DNA of 55,792 bases from Acidimicrobiaceae bacterium. GTDB taxonomy: Bacteria; Actinomycetota; Acidimicrobiia; Acidimicrobiales; RAAP-2. The translations under genes and the position numbers were made by a program. Under the pieces are notes generated by a model. That model was not told the DNA's origin and made no database searches. It worked only from the letters and a program-made list of their open reading frames with translations. The stretch lies in contig PLHF01000145.1 of NCBI GenBank assembly GCA_003138855.1, positions 1 through 55,792 on the forward strand. The letters run 5' to 3'. This document shows positions 16,847-26,174 of this stretch, one piece after another; position 1 is the first letter of the stretch; each line of letters opens with the position of its first letter.

Positions 16847-17992
16847 TCAGGCACGCAGCGACCGGAGCCGCCCCACCACCCCGGCGAAGGCCGCTGCGAA
16901 TGCGTCGATGTCGTCGTCCGTGGTCGACCAGCCCACGGAGAGGCGCAGGGAGCGCTCGCCGTCCACTCCCATGGCCTGGAGCACCGGTGAGGGCTCGAGG
17001 CTCTCCGACGAGCAGGACGATCCCGAGTGGACGGCGATCCCGGCCTGGTCGAGACCGAGCAGCACCGGCTCCGCCTCCACGCCGTCAATCCCCAGGCAGA
17101 CGATGTGGGGCACCCGGTCCGCCGGATCGCCGAACACGTGCACCCCTGCGACGTCGCAGGCCACGGCCGACAGCCGATCGGTGTGCCGGCGGGCGGTGGC
17201 CTCCTCGCCGGCCAGGCGCCCGGGAGCAACCAGTGCCGCAGCCACCGCACCGAAGCCGATGGCCCCTGCCACATTCTCCAGGCCGGCCCTCCGGGCCCGC
17301 TCCTGCTCGCCGCCAACCACGAACGGCTCGATCCGCAGGCCGCGCCGGACGATCAGGGCCCCGATGCCCGGCGGCCCACCCATCTTGTGGGCCGACACCG
17401 ACGCCAGGTCGGCCCCGAGCCCGCCGACATCGATGCGGAGGTGGCCGGCCGCGGCCACTGCGTCGGCGTGGCTGGGCACGCCGAGCCGCCGGCAGAGCTC
17501 GACGACCTCGGTCACCGGTTGGACTGTGCCGACCTCGTGGTTGGCCCACTGGCAGTGCACCAGCGACGGGGGCCGCCCGTGCTCCGACCGGCACCGCTCG
17601 ATCGCTTCGCCGACCGCGTCGGTGTGGATCCTGCCGACGCTGTCGACGGCGACCCCCACGACCGGCGCCGCCCGGGCCGAGGAGTCGCGCACCGCCGAGT
17701 GCTCGACCGACGAGCAGACCACCGGCCCGCCGCCGCCCGTGGTCGCGCCCCAGACTGCAGCGTTGACTGCCTCGGTCCCGCCCGAGGTGAAGACGATCTG
17801 CCGGGGGCGCACCCCGAGGAAGTCGGCCAGCTGCTCACGGGCTCCCTCCAACGCGGCTCGGGCCATGCGCCCCTCGGTGTGGACCCGGCCGGGGTCAGCG
17901 GTGACCCCCAGGTCGTCCCACGCAGCCATAGCGGCCCTGGCTTCGGGCCGGAGCGGTGTCGTCGAGGCGTGATCGAGGTAGTGGCGGGCCAA
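16847..17992 (-). CDS. iscS: Cysteine desulfurase, NifS/IscS class
   Basis: 381 residues, PLP enzyme that moves sulfur from cysteine to Fe-S or thiolation acceptors. YLDHASTTPLRPEA starts the fold; cofactor residues are H99 (SVEHSA), D178 (SHADAV) and the Schiff-base lysine K204 (SAHKMGGPPGIG). The persulfide cysteine is C328 in HSGSSCSSESLEPS, the long-loop arrangement of class I enzymes. Start is TTG 17992, 15 bases after the stop of the SufR-like regulator, so both are probably one transcript. Whether it serves Fe-S assembly or tRNA thiolation cannot be told from sequence alone. Confidence 0.92.
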   Translation of the reverse strand: MARHYLDHASTTPLRPEARAAMAAWDDLGVTADPGRVHTEGRMARAALEGAREQLADFLGVRPRQIVFTSGGTEAVNAAVWGATTGGGGPVVCSSVEHSAVRDSSARAAPVVGVAVDSVGRIHTDAVGEAIERCRSEHGRPPSLVHCQWANHEVGTVQPVTEVVELCRRLGVPSHADAVAAAGHLRIDVGGLGADLASVSAHKMGGPPGIGALIVRRGLRIEPFVVGGEQERARRAGLENVAGAIGFGAVAAALVAPGRLAGEEATARRHTDRLSAVACDVAGVHVFGDPADRVPHIVCLGIDGVEAEPVLLGLDQAGIAVHSGSSCSSESLEPSPVLQAMGVDGERSLRLSVGWSTTDDDIDAFAAAFAGVVGRLRSLRA

Positions 17993-18007
17993 GGTCCGGC
18001 TCGCCGG

Positions 18008-18796
18008 TCAGACCACCGCGCCACAGGCGGCGTCGCCGCGGGCACGCGACGACGACAGCACCACCGGCACCGATCCCTCGGGATCGCCGCTCAGGCCCGC
18101 GAGCAGGCCCTTGACCATGCCCCGGTCGACGGCGCAGAGAACCGGCAGTTGTGACGCGGCGTCGCCGAATGGGCAGTTGTCCGCCACAACGGCGGTGCTC
18201 GCACCCTGGTCCTCGGCATGGGCGGCGAACCCGTGTGCGGTCAGGGTGTCGGCGATGGCGTGCATGGCCGTGCGCAGCGAGCGCTGGCTGTCGCCGGGTG
18301 ACATCTGGCCGGCCAGGGCCCGGCCGTACTCCTCGCCGACCCGCTCGGCCATGGCCTCGGCGAGCTCCGGGCCGAGCATCTGCAGGGCCTCCTGGAGCAG
18401 TAGGACCAACAGGTCGTCCCGCCGGGCGAGGAGGTCCAGGGTGGGATCACCGGCGATGGCCCGGAAGCGCTTGGACGGCCGACCGGCGCCGTGCCCGGCG
18501 GCCCGCTCCATGGTGACCTCGACATAGCCCCCGTTGGCCAGGCGCTCGAGGTGGTGGCGGGCCACGTTGGGGTGGAGCGAGAAGTGGGCGGCGACCCCCG
18601 AGGCGGTGGTGCCGGGGTTCGACCGGACGAACAGGTAGATCTCCCGCCGGGTCGGATCACCGAAGGCGGAGCTCACCGCGGTGACCGCGGCGGCGAAGTC
18701 GCTGTCCGACCGGGCCGCATCGCCTCCGCTCTCCGCCCCGCCTCGGCTCGGTGTCACCGCGGGGAAGGGGATTGGACGGTCTGGCTCGGCGTGCAC
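18008..18796 (-). CDS. SufR-like Fe-S regulator with HTH domain
   Basis: 262 residues. Winged helix-turn-helix at about residues 38-95 (FGDPTRREIYLFVRSNPG, then VAAHFSLHPNVARHHLERL). The C-terminal half carries cysteines placed as in SufR-type regulators: C208 (DNCPFGDAA), C221 (VLCAVDRGMVKGLL) and C258 (AACGAVV), likely ligands of a cluster that senses Fe-S status. Encoded directly upstream of a cysteine desulfurase and divergent from mrp, which fits. The frame is open further upstream, but GTG 18796 is chosen because TAGACT sits seven bases before it. Confidence 0.8.
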   Translation of the reverse strand: MHAEPDRPIPFPAVTPSRGGAESGGDAARSDSDFAAAVTAVSSAFGDPTRREIYLFVRSNPGTTASGVAAHFSLHPNVARHHLERLANGGYVEVTMERAAGHGAGRPSKRFRAIAGDPTLDLLARRDDLLVLLLQEALQMLGPELAEAMAERVGEEYGRALAGQMSPGDSQRSLRTAMHAIADTLTAHGFAAHAEDQGASTAVVADNCPFGDAASQLPVLCAVDRGMVKGLLAGLSGDPEGSVPVVLSSSRARGDAACGAVV

Positions 18797-18809
18797 GTCC
18801 CCTAGTCTA
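18797..18809 (-). promoter_or_regulatory. Leaderless-type -10 box for the SufR-like regulator
   Basis: TAGACT (18809 to 18804, minus strand), seven bases, then GTG at 18796. It lies in the divergent region shared with mrp, a likely place for autoregulation. Confidence 0.55.
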
Positions 18810-18843
18810 CCGATGACGCCGAATTTTCCCGAGGAGTGCCCGG

Positions 18844-20022
18844 ATGCCAATCGACGAGTCCCAGGTCACAGACGCTGTTGCCGCCGTGACCGATCCCGAG
18901 CTGCGCCGCCCGCTGGGGGAGTTGGGCATGGTCGGCCGGGTGCAGGCCAGGCGCAAAAAGGTGACCGTCGAAGTCGCCCTGCCGGTGGCCGACTACCCCC
19001 AGGTCGACGAACTGGTGGACCGGATCCGCCGGGCCGTCGGCCCCCTGCCCGGAGTCGACGAGCTCACGGTGGACCGGGTGGTCATGGGAGAGGAGCCCCG
19101 GGCGCGCCTCCGCATGCTGCTGCGCGGCGAGCCGGTCGACGGAGGAACCCAGCACGCGCCGGACGACGGCCACGGACACGGGCACGCCCACGGCGGAAAG
19201 CTCGGCCACGAGGAGGGCCGCCCGAACCGCTTCATGCTCCCGCGGTCGAAGACCCGGATCCTCGGGATCTCCTCGGGCAAGGGAGGGGTCGGCAAGTCGT
19301 CGGTCACCGTCAACCTGGCGGTCGCCCTGGCCCGGATGGGATACGACGTCGGCGTGCTCGATGCCGACGTCTACGGGTTCTCCGTCCCCAAGATGCTCGG
19401 GATCACCGCCGAGCCGCTGATCATCGGCGACCTGGTGGTCCCCCCCACGGCCAACGGCGTCCGCTGCCTGTCGATGGGGTTCTTCGTCGCCGACGACACC
19501 CCGGTGATCTGGAGGGGGCCCATGCTGCACAAGGCCCTCGAACAGTTCCTGGTCGATGCCTACTGGGGCGAGCCCGACTTCCTGCTGGTCGACATGCCCC
19601 CGGGCACCGGCGACGTCACCCTTTCCCTCGGCCAGTACCTCACCAAAACCGAGGTCTTCGTGGTCACCACCCCCCAGCCGGCCGCACAACGGGTGGCTCA
19701 GCGCTCGGCCTACGCCGCCCGCAAGCTGAAGCTGGCCGTGCGCGGGGTCATCGAGAACATGAGCTGGTTCACCGGCGACGACGGGACCCGGTACGAGCTG
19801 TTCGGCGCCGGGGGAGGCAGCCAACTCGCCTCCGAGCTCGGCGTCCCCCTCCTCGCACAAGTGCCCTTGGTCCCCGCGCTGCGCGCCGGGGGGGACGAGG
19901 GCGTCCCCGTCATGGTGGCAGAACCCGAGGGCGAGGCCGCCGCCGTCTTCGGCCGGCTGGCCACCGCCGTCGTCGATCTGGGCCCGGCCCGGGTCTACCG
20001 CAACGAGCTCACCCTCCGCTGA
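18844..20022 (+). CDS. mrp: Mrp/ApbC-type Fe-S carrier ATPase with MIP18 domain
   Basis: 392 residues. The N-terminal MIP18/DUF59 domain (about 5-95) is followed by a His-rich linker (about 104-122, DDGHGHGHAHGGKLGHEE) and a ParA-like ATPase with deviant Walker A SSGKGGVGKSS (about 143-153). The linker could bind metal. The CPxC pair that binds the bridging cluster in many Mrp/Nbp35 proteins is absent: ENMSWFTGDDGTRYELFG has no cysteine. GAGGAG ribosome binding site before ATG 18844. Divergent from the SufR-like gene; together with the desulfurase this is an Fe-S maintenance locus. Confidence 0.9.
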   Translation: MPIDESQVTDAVAAVTDPELRRPLGELGMVGRVQARRKKVTVEVALPVADYPQVDELVDRIRRAVGPLPGVDELTVDRVVMGEEPRARLRMLLRGEPVDGGTQHAPDDGHGHGHAHGGKLGHEEGRPNRFMLPRSKTRILGISSGKGGVGKSSVTVNLAVALARMGYDVGVLDADVYGFSVPKMLGITAEPLIIGDLVVPPTANGVRCLSMGFFVADDTPVIWRGPMLHKALEQFLVDAYWGEPDFLLVDMPPGTGDVTLSLGQYLTKTEVFVVTTPQPAAQRVAQRSAYAARKLKLAVRGVIENMSWFTGDDGTRYELFGAGGGSQLASELGVPLLAQVPLVPALRAGGDEGVPVMVAEPEGEAAAVFGRLATAVVDLGPARVYRNELTLR

Positions 20023-20083
20023 TCACCTGGACCGATTCCGGCTGATCTGCCGGATCAGGCCCAGCCGCCACGTTCGCCGTGGA

Positions 20084-21487
20084 TCAGCCCCACGCCTCCC
20101 GGGTGGGCGGCATGCCGCTCCGCCCGTCCGGCTCGGGCACCACGCCGAGCACCTGGTGGATGGCCAGGCCCCCGTCATCGAATCCGTTGGCCGAGGCCGC
20201 CATGTAGAGCCGCCAGACGTTGGCCCTGGCCACTCCGACGAGGGACACCGCCTCGCCCCAGTGCTCCTCGAGGTTGGCCACCCAGTGGTGGAGGGTGCGC
20301 GAGTAGTGCTCACGCAGCGACTCGACGTCGCGCACTTCGAAGCCGGCCCGCTGCATGGCCAGGACGACCCGGCCCACGTCGAGCAACTCCCCGTCGGGGA
20401 AGACGTACCGACCGACGAAGCTCCGCCTGCCGAGCACCGACCCGCCCGGCTTCGAGATGGCATGGTTCAACAGCCTCCCGGTCGGCGCCAGCAACTGCCG
20501 GAGGGTCTCGAAGTAGCGGGCCATCTGCGCGGTGCCCACGTGTTCGAACATGCCGATCGACGAGATGGCGTCGAACTCCTCGGCGCCGAGGTCGCGGTAG
20601 TCCTGCCGACGGATCTCGATCCGGTCGGCCAGGCCGGCGTCGTCCACCCGCCGGCGGGCCAGCTCGACCTGCTCGCGGCTGAGGGACACTCCCACCACCT
20701 GGGCATGGTGGTGACGGGCGGCGTGGATGGCCATCGAGCCCCACCCGCAGCCGACGTCGAGCAACCGTGCGTCGGGACGCCGGTCGATGCCCAGCTTCCG
20801 GCAGATCAGTTCGTACTTCGCCGACTGCGCCTCCTCGAGCGTCGCGTCCGCCGAGGCGAAGCGCGCGCACGAATAGGTCATGCTCGGACCGAGGACCAGG
20901 CGGTAGAAGTCGTTGCCCACGTCGTAGTGATGGCTGACGGCACGGGCGTCCCGGGACGGCGAGTGCAGTCTCCCCGCCGGGCGGCACTCCTCGGGCGGCG
21001 GGGGCAGCGGCGGGCCGATGGCACCCAACCGGCGGGCGACATCGACGGCAGCCGGAAGCATCCGCACGGTCATCTGGCGAAGATCGCGAGGGGAAGCGTC
21101 GTGGAGGACCCGCAACAGGGCGTAGATGTCGCCGTCGACGGTCAGGTCCCCGGACACGAAGGCGCGGGCCACTCCGAGCTCCCCCGGGGCCCACAGGATG
21201 CGGCGCAAGGCATCGATCGATCGGACCTGCAGCGTGCCCACCCCGTCGGTGGGGCCGATCGCGCTGCCGTCCCAGAACTCGAAGCGCACCGGCATCTTCG
21301 TGCCCACCAGGGCCCGTAGCAACGGCGCGAACGCGTCGGCCGCGCTGCCCGGCGCCGCCGTGACGGTGCGAGCGGCCTGGTCGCCCTGCGTCGACCCCGG
21401 CATCCCGCCCAGCGGGCCGGAACCCGAACCGGCCGCAGGAGCTTGGGGCTCCTCGGCGATTGCCTGGTCTGATACTTGGGTTTCCAT
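20084..21487 (-). CDS. Cyclopropane-fatty-acyl-phospholipid synthase family methyltransferase
   Basis: 467 residues. The SAM-binding motif LLDVGCGWGSMAIHAARHH, the upstream AVSHHYDVGNDFYRLVLGPSMTY and SSIGMFEHVG are CFA synthase hallmarks. It probably methylates or cyclopropanates unsaturated acyl chains of membrane lipids using SAM. The first 45 residues are low-complexity Ala/Gly/Pro. AAGGAGGA ribosome binding site and a TAAAAT box precede ATG 21487. Confidence 0.9.
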   Translation of the reverse strand: METQVSDQAIAEEPQAPAAGSGSGPLGGMPGSTQGDQAARTVTAAPGSAADAFAPLLRALVGTKMPVRFEFWDGSAIGPTDGVGTLQVRSIDALRRILWAPGELGVARAFVSGDLTVDGDIYALLRVLHDASPRDLRQMTVRMLPAAVDVARRLGAIGPPLPPPPEECRPAGRLHSPSRDARAVSHHYDVGNDFYRLVLGPSMTYSCARFASADATLEEAQSAKYELICRKLGIDRRPDARLLDVGCGWGSMAIHAARHHHAQVVGVSLSREQVELARRRVDDAGLADRIEIRRQDYRDLGAEEFDAISSIGMFEHVGTAQMARYFETLRQLLAPTGRLLNHAISKPGGSVLGRRSFVGRYVFPDGELLDVGRVVLAMQRAGFEVRDVESLREHYSRTLHHWVANLEEHWGEAVSLVGVARANVWRLYMAASANGFDDGGLAIHQVLGVVPEPDGRSGMPPTREAWG

Positions 21488-21530
21488 GCTCGTCCTCCTT
21501 GATCGGTTCCGCCCGGTGCGAGTCGCCGTG

Positions 21531-21536
21531 ATTTTA
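21531..21536 (-). promoter_or_regulatory. Candidate -10 box for the CFA synthase-like gene
   Basis: TAAAAT on the minus strand, 43 bases before ATG 21487, followed by AAGGAGGA. No obvious -35 hexamer. Confidence 0.4.
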
Positions 21537-21616
21537 GGGTGTCCGGTGGTATTCCGTTCGTTCCGGGGCCGAACGTGTGTGGCGGCCCGAGCCGGACGGA
21601 CCCGTCCGACCTTGGG

Positions 21617-23080
21617 TCAGAGGCCGGTCTGAGCCGTGATCCGACCGGATCGGACGGCGGCGACCAAGGCCTCGTAGTCCCGTTCGTTCTGGTCCGCGTA
21701 GGCAGCGGAGAAGTCGGCGACAGCCTCGTCGAAGGAGTGTCCCTTGCCCAGGTAGGAGGCGATGGCGATCCAGTCACCGGAGCGGGCGTGGGCCCGGGCC
21801 AGCGTGGCACCGCACATCCGGGCGTACATGATGGCCCCGGGAACGCGCATCGAGTCCACGTCCGCCGACCCCTTCCAGTCGTGGAGCTGCCGGATGTAGT
21901 AATCACGGGTCTGACCGTCGATGTCCTTGGCCCGCTGCCATCCGAGGAAGATGTCGCTGGCCGTCTGCATGAGCCGCTGGCCTACAACCACCCGTCGGCC
22001 GTGGTTGGCGTAGGCGCACCTTCCGGCGAACGGCTCGAGGACCGAGGGTTGTGCCTCTTTCGCCTGGAGGATCAGCGGGTCCTGTTCGTCGACCCCCAAC
22101 ATGAGGAAGATCCAGGCGCGGGTGCCCACGCTGCCCACGCCGACGACCTTGCGCGCCATGTGGAGGTACCGGTAGTCCTCGAGAGGGTGGTGCTCGCCGG
22201 CCAGGGTCTGGCGGTACTTCTTGATCAGCTTGCGCAGTGACCGCTCGGTCCGGTGCCTCGCCTCGGCGGAAAGGACGAGGTCGTCGATGGGCACGATGAG
22301 CGGTGGATCAGCGATGAAACGCAGCCTTCCGTCCACCTGCCCGGTCAGCTTCTTGAACGCCCGCATGCTGTCGCGGGTGCGGGCCTTGGCCACGCCCTTA
22401 GCCACGCCCTTGGCGTCCTTCTTGCCCAGCCGTTCCTCTTTGACCTCGGTGTCGACCCACTCGAGCATCCGGTGCATCTCCATGTGGGAGTACCACACGT
22501 CCAGCGAACCCCGCTTCGCCGCCTTCCTCATCTGCTCGCGGTACTCCTCTACGGCAGCCAGCACGACGTCCCGTCGATCGGAGCGGCTGAAGGACCGGTC
22601 ACGGCCGGCGATCTCGAAGCTCGCGGCCAGACGCTTGACGTCCCACTCCCAGGGCCCGGGGAGGGTCTCGTCGAAGTCGTTGATGTCGAACATCAGTTGG
22701 CGCTCGGGCGAGGCGAACAGGCCAAAGTTGGAGAGGTGGGCGTCGCCGCAGCACTGGACGACCAGACCGGTGCGCGGGGTCGAGGCCAGGTCTGCCGCCA
22801 TGATCGACGCGGCACCCCGGTAGAAGGTGAACGGCGAGACCAGCATCCGGCCGTAGCGGATCGGCACGAGGTCGGACACCCGGGTGCCTGCCTGCTCCTC
22901 CAGCAGGTCGATCGGGTCCGGGCGGTCGGCCGCCGGCTGCCACGGCCCGTGGATCGGGCGGGGCGCCCACTGGCGGACGACCTTGCCCCGGGCGGTCCGC
23001 TGGCTCCGGCTCAGGCGGTTGGTCTTCTTCAGGGCGGATGGCGGCAGGCCGATCTGCCTCGACGCCTCGGTGAGGTCCAT
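21617..23080 (-). CDS. DUF2252 family protein, kinase-like fold
   Basis: 487 residues. DUF2252 signature segments: RYGRMLVSPFTFYRGAA, CCGDAHLSNFGLFASPER and DINDFDETLPGPWEWDVKRL. The GDAHxxN and DFD elements resemble the catalytic loop and metal-binding aspartate of the protein-kinase-like fold, so a small-molecule or lipid phosphotransferase is possible, but no substrate is known. An internal VAKGVAKARTRD stretch is lysine-rich. It starts 24 bases after the stop of the kinase-flippase gene but has its own TAGATT box, so it can be transcribed alone. Confidence 0.87.
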   Translation of the reverse strand: MDLTEASRQIGLPPSALKKTNRLSRSQRTARGKVVRQWAPRPIHGPWQPAADRPDPIDLLEEQAGTRVSDLVPIRYGRMLVSPFTFYRGAASIMAADLASTPRTGLVVQCCGDAHLSNFGLFASPERQLMFDINDFDETLPGPWEWDVKRLAASFEIAGRDRSFSRSDRRDVVLAAVEEYREQMRKAAKRGSLDVWYSHMEMHRMLEWVDTEVKEERLGKKDAKGVAKGVAKARTRDSMRAFKKLTGQVDGRLRFIADPPLIVPIDDLVLSAEARHRTERSLRKLIKKYRQTLAGEHHPLEDYRYLHMARKVVGVGSVGTRAWIFLMLGVDEQDPLILQAKEAQPSVLEPFAGRCAYANHGRRVVVGQRLMQTASDIFLGWQRAKDIDGQTRDYYIRQLHDWKGSADVDSMRVPGAIMYARMCGATLARAHARSGDWIAIASYLGKGHSFDEAVADFSAAYADQNERDYEALVAAVRSGRITAQTGL

Positions 23081-23092
23081 GGGGCGAATCTA
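23081..23092 (-). promoter_or_regulatory. Leaderless-type -10 box for DUF2252
   Basis: TAGATT (23092 to 23087, minus strand), six bases, then ATG at 23080. It fits inside the 24-base gap after the upstream gene. Confidence 0.6.
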
Positions 23093-23104
23093 CAGTCCGG
23101 CGGG

Positions 23105-25547
23105 TCAGACATACTCCCGTCTGCGCAACCACACCAACGTGCACCAACCCCACAACGGCGGCAGGTACGAGCTGAAGAGCCGTTGGATGAAGACCGCCGC
23201 GGTGGCGTCGGACTCCGGGATGCCGGCAGCGGTCAACCCCAGGATCATCCCTGCCTCCACCACGCCCATGCCACCGGGCACCGGCGACACGCCGCCGAGC
23301 ATGGAGGCCAGCGTGATGACGATGATCAAGGTGGCGATGCTGAGATGGTCCCCGAAGGCTCGAAGGGATGCGGCCAGGGCGAGGGCCACGAGGAGCTTGG
23401 ACGCAGCGGCTCCCCCGACCAACTGGGCGACCTTCCGGGGAGTGGTCAGCACGTACTTGGCGTCGCTCCAGATGTCGGTCAGCCTTTTCCGATGCCAACC
23501 GGCGCAGTCGCGGGATGACGAGCACGAGGCCGAGCGCCAGGGCGACGGCGACGACGGCGACCAATAGGAGCCAGACCGTCCGCGCACCCCCGCCGCCCGA
23601 CTGAGGATGGTCGTCCAAGTTGATCGATCCCCAGGCCAGGGGAAGGCAGATCAGGAAGATCAGGCCCTTCACGATCCAACTCGCCACGCTGATGACCGCT
23701 CCGGAACTGAGGGCCACCGAGGAGTCGTAGCCCTGCTGTTGGAAGAATCGCACCCGGGTGGCGAACACCGCAGGCGTGCCCCCGGCCAGCGCGCTGAAGC
23801 TGTTGGCCATCTCGACGGCCACCACTCGTCCGAACGGCAGGTCGCCGGCAACGCTCCCGAGATCCTCGATGGCGTCGGCTACGACGTCCAGTTGTGTGCA
23901 GAGGAAGGCGATGACGACCCACCCCCAGTTCGCCCCGACGATGGTGTCGAAGGAGTTGGTCACGTTGATCAGGACCCCGATGAGCGCCCACCCTCCGATG
24001 AGCGTGCCGATGGCCAGGATGAGCGTGGGCCAGCTGATCCGCCGGGGTTCCGCCAGCTTGGGTACCTCGATCGACGCGGCGTCGGCAGCGAGCGAGCGCA
24101 TCTCCTCGAGGAGTGCCGTCCTGCCCCGCAGGGCCCGGGCCAGCACGGGGTCGAGTCCGGCGCGGCGCAGGTGTTCCAGGACGCTCGTCAGCAGGTCGGC
24201 TGGCAGGCATCGGGCGGCCGACGCCGAGGCCTGCTCGGGCCCCGCCGCCAGACCCAGTGCGGCGACGGCACCGGCCAGGTCGCGGTCGAGGCGGTCGGGC
24301 CCGGCGTTGGAGGTGGCATTGCGGAAATCGAGGAGTCCCGTGGCACCGGAACCCGGATCGACGATGATGGTGTCGCCGCTTACGGCGCCGTGGGCGATCC
24401 GCTCGGACCGGAGCGTGAGGAACTGGCCGATCACGCTGTCGAGCATGGCATCCGAGAGTGCATCGCTCTCGAGGTCGGAAAGGCGGGTTCCGCCCGGCAC
24501 GCGGCAGACCAGGACGGCATCCCTGGAGATCCCGGAGCTGCCGGCGGCCACGACCTCGGGCACGTTGACCTCCACCCGTTGGGCCAGCAGCGTCAGGTAC
24601 GCCTCGTGCTCGACTTGCTGGAGGCGGGTGAAGGTCAGGGTGGGACCTGAATCGCGGTAGAAGAGGAACCGTCCGGTCTTGGCCAGGAGCTTGGCATCGG
24701 CGGCATCCCGGCCGTACACGGCGATGCGGAGCGGGGTTCCGGAGGCTCGATCCCCCGTCTCCGTGCCCTCATAGCAGGCCACACCCCAGCGCTGATCGTC
24801 GGCGGCGCGGACGTCCTGGGCACCGACCCCGAGACCCGCCACCAGCGCGGCAACATCTGCGCCGGAGGGGAGGCCCAGCGGCGAGCCGAAGATGAGGTGG
24901 ACCATCGCGGTCACTCCCCAACCCAGAGCAAGACTGCCGAGCACGTTGACCGGCAGACTGTGCCCGCCGACGACGGACGCCAATGCAACGAGGAGGACGA
25001 AGCCCTCGATGGCCCGCTGCACCGTCCGGGCCAGATAGGGGAGAGCGGCAGTGACCACCGACATGAACACGGCGATCTGGACAACCGGGAAGTGGAGGTC
25101 GAACCCGTTGATCGGAGTCCCGAGCGAACGGCCCCCGTTGCTGCCAAGGGCGACGATCAACATACCGCTGAGCGCGGCGGCGCCCGCGGCGGAGAGGCCG
25201 ATGTCGCGTGCGACCGCCCATCGCCGTGCCAGCAGCGCCAACACGATGAGGAGGGCGGTGATCCCGAAGGAGCCGGCGTCGTAGATGAAGGTGATCAGCC
25301 AGCTGATGCTGTGCGGGGGGGGATGGACGGTCTGGGCTATCACCCGGTCGAAGTGCGAGCTGTACCCGATGGCCAACACACAGCACAGCACGGAGAGTGC
25401 GGCCAGGCCGGCCTTCAGACCGTCGCTTCCTCGTCGCCGTCGCCGGTCGTCGCCGACCGGAGCGAAGAGAACCTGTCGCCACGCGCCGCGCCGCGCCTGG
25501 CCACCACCCGCCGAGGGTCCGGCCGCCGCGTGGGTATGGATAGCCAT
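23105..25547 (-). pseudogene. Kinase-like/flippase multidomain membrane protein, frameshifted at 23485-23488
   Basis: About 813 residues if one base is removed. Three parts are visible. First, an N-terminal membrane domain of about six helices (residues about 45-225). Second, a cytosolic kinase-like region with HEAYLTLLAQR, ERIAHGAVSGDTIIVD and GLLDFRNATSN, which resemble the catalytic loop and metal-binding motif of ABC1/RIO-type kinases. Third, a C-terminal UPF0104/lysylphosphatidylglycerol-flippase-like domain (NSFSALAGGTPAVFATRVRF; SPVPGGMGVVEAGMILGLTA). Reading changes frame at a run of four A (minus strand): IPRLRRLASE in one frame, RLTDIWSDAKYVLTTPRKV in the next. Both halves are otherwise intact, so a sequencing error or very recent mutation is likely. 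A decayed relative lies at 582-1222. Confidence 0.8.
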
Positions 25548-25670
25548 TCGACCCGGGAGCTTAGGATCGCGTGGCCGACGGTAGCCAGGCGTGCGGTTGT
25601 CAGGCCGGCCACCGCTGCCCAATGGAAGAACGACGGGAGCATCGACGCCCGGCGACCGGCGCGAGATGCG

Positions 25671-25726
25671 ATGGCCGATGGCCGATGGCCGATGGCCGAT
25701 TGCTGATTGCTGATTGCTGATTGCTG
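25671..25726. repeat. Heptamer tandem repeats, (ATGGCCG)4 then (ATTGCTG)4
   Basis: Eight consecutive 7-bp units: four ATGGCCG (25671-25698) then four ATTGCTG (25699-25726). The two unit types differ at two positions, which suggests one was copied and altered. The tract lies between the divergent kinase-flippase and YccF genes, ending eight bases before GTG 25734, the first likely start of yccF. It resembles short tandemly repeated heptamers known from other bacteria; repeat number could vary by slippage. Confidence 0.9.
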
Positions 25727-25733
25727 GACCACG

Positions 25734-26135
25734 GTGAAGATGATCCTCAACATCCTGTGGCTGGTGCTCTGCGGCTTCTGGCTGGCCATCGGCTACGTGG
25801 CCGCCGGGGTGCTGATGTTCATCCTGATCGTCACCATCCCGTTCGGGGTCGCGTGCTTCCGGCTGGCCTCCTACGTGCTGTGGCCCTTCGGCCGGACCGT
25901 TGTCCCCAAGCCCGACGCCGGTGCCGGCTCGTTCATCGGCAATGTGCTGTGGTTCGTCCTGGCCGGGCTCTGGATGGCGATCGCCCACATCGTCACCGGG
26001 CTGGCGCTGTGCATCACCATCATCGGCATCCCGCTCGGCGTGGCTGACTTCAAACTGGCCGCCGTCGCCATCGCACCGCTGGGAAAGGACATCGTCCGCA
26101 CCGACGATCCCCGGGCCCTCGCCCCGGCGCTCTGA
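25734..26135 (+). CDS. YccF domain membrane protein
   Basis: 133 residues. Two repeats of the YccF pattern: ILNILWLVLCGFWLAIGY with GVACFRLASYVLWPFGR, then IGNVLWFVLAGLWMAIAHI with GVADFKLAAVAIAPLGK. Four membrane helices. Function unknown. GTG 25734 or ATG 25740 is the probable start; an in-frame ATG at 25707 lies inside the heptamer repeats and would add residues not seen in the family. Confidence 0.87.
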   Translation: MKMILNILWLVLCGFWLAIGYVAAGVLMFILIVTIPFGVACFRLASYVLWPFGRTVVPKPDAGAGSFIGNVLWFVLAGLWMAIAHIVTGLALCITIIGIPLGVADFKLAAVAIAPLGKDIVRTDDPRALAPAL

Positions 26136-26162
26136 CCACGCCGAACCCCGCACATCGCTTGG

Positions 26163-26174
26163 TAGGGTGCGAGC
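26163..26174 (+). promoter_or_regulatory. Leaderless-type -10 box for the universal stress protein
   Basis: TAGGGT at 26163-26168, six bases, then GTG at 26175. Confidence 0.6.

Noticed and set aside
22388-22432. Lys/Ala/Gly/Val repeat (AKGVAKGVAK) in DUF2252 as a functional repeat array
   Set aside because: Only two short units; ordinary low-complexity within a conserved protein.
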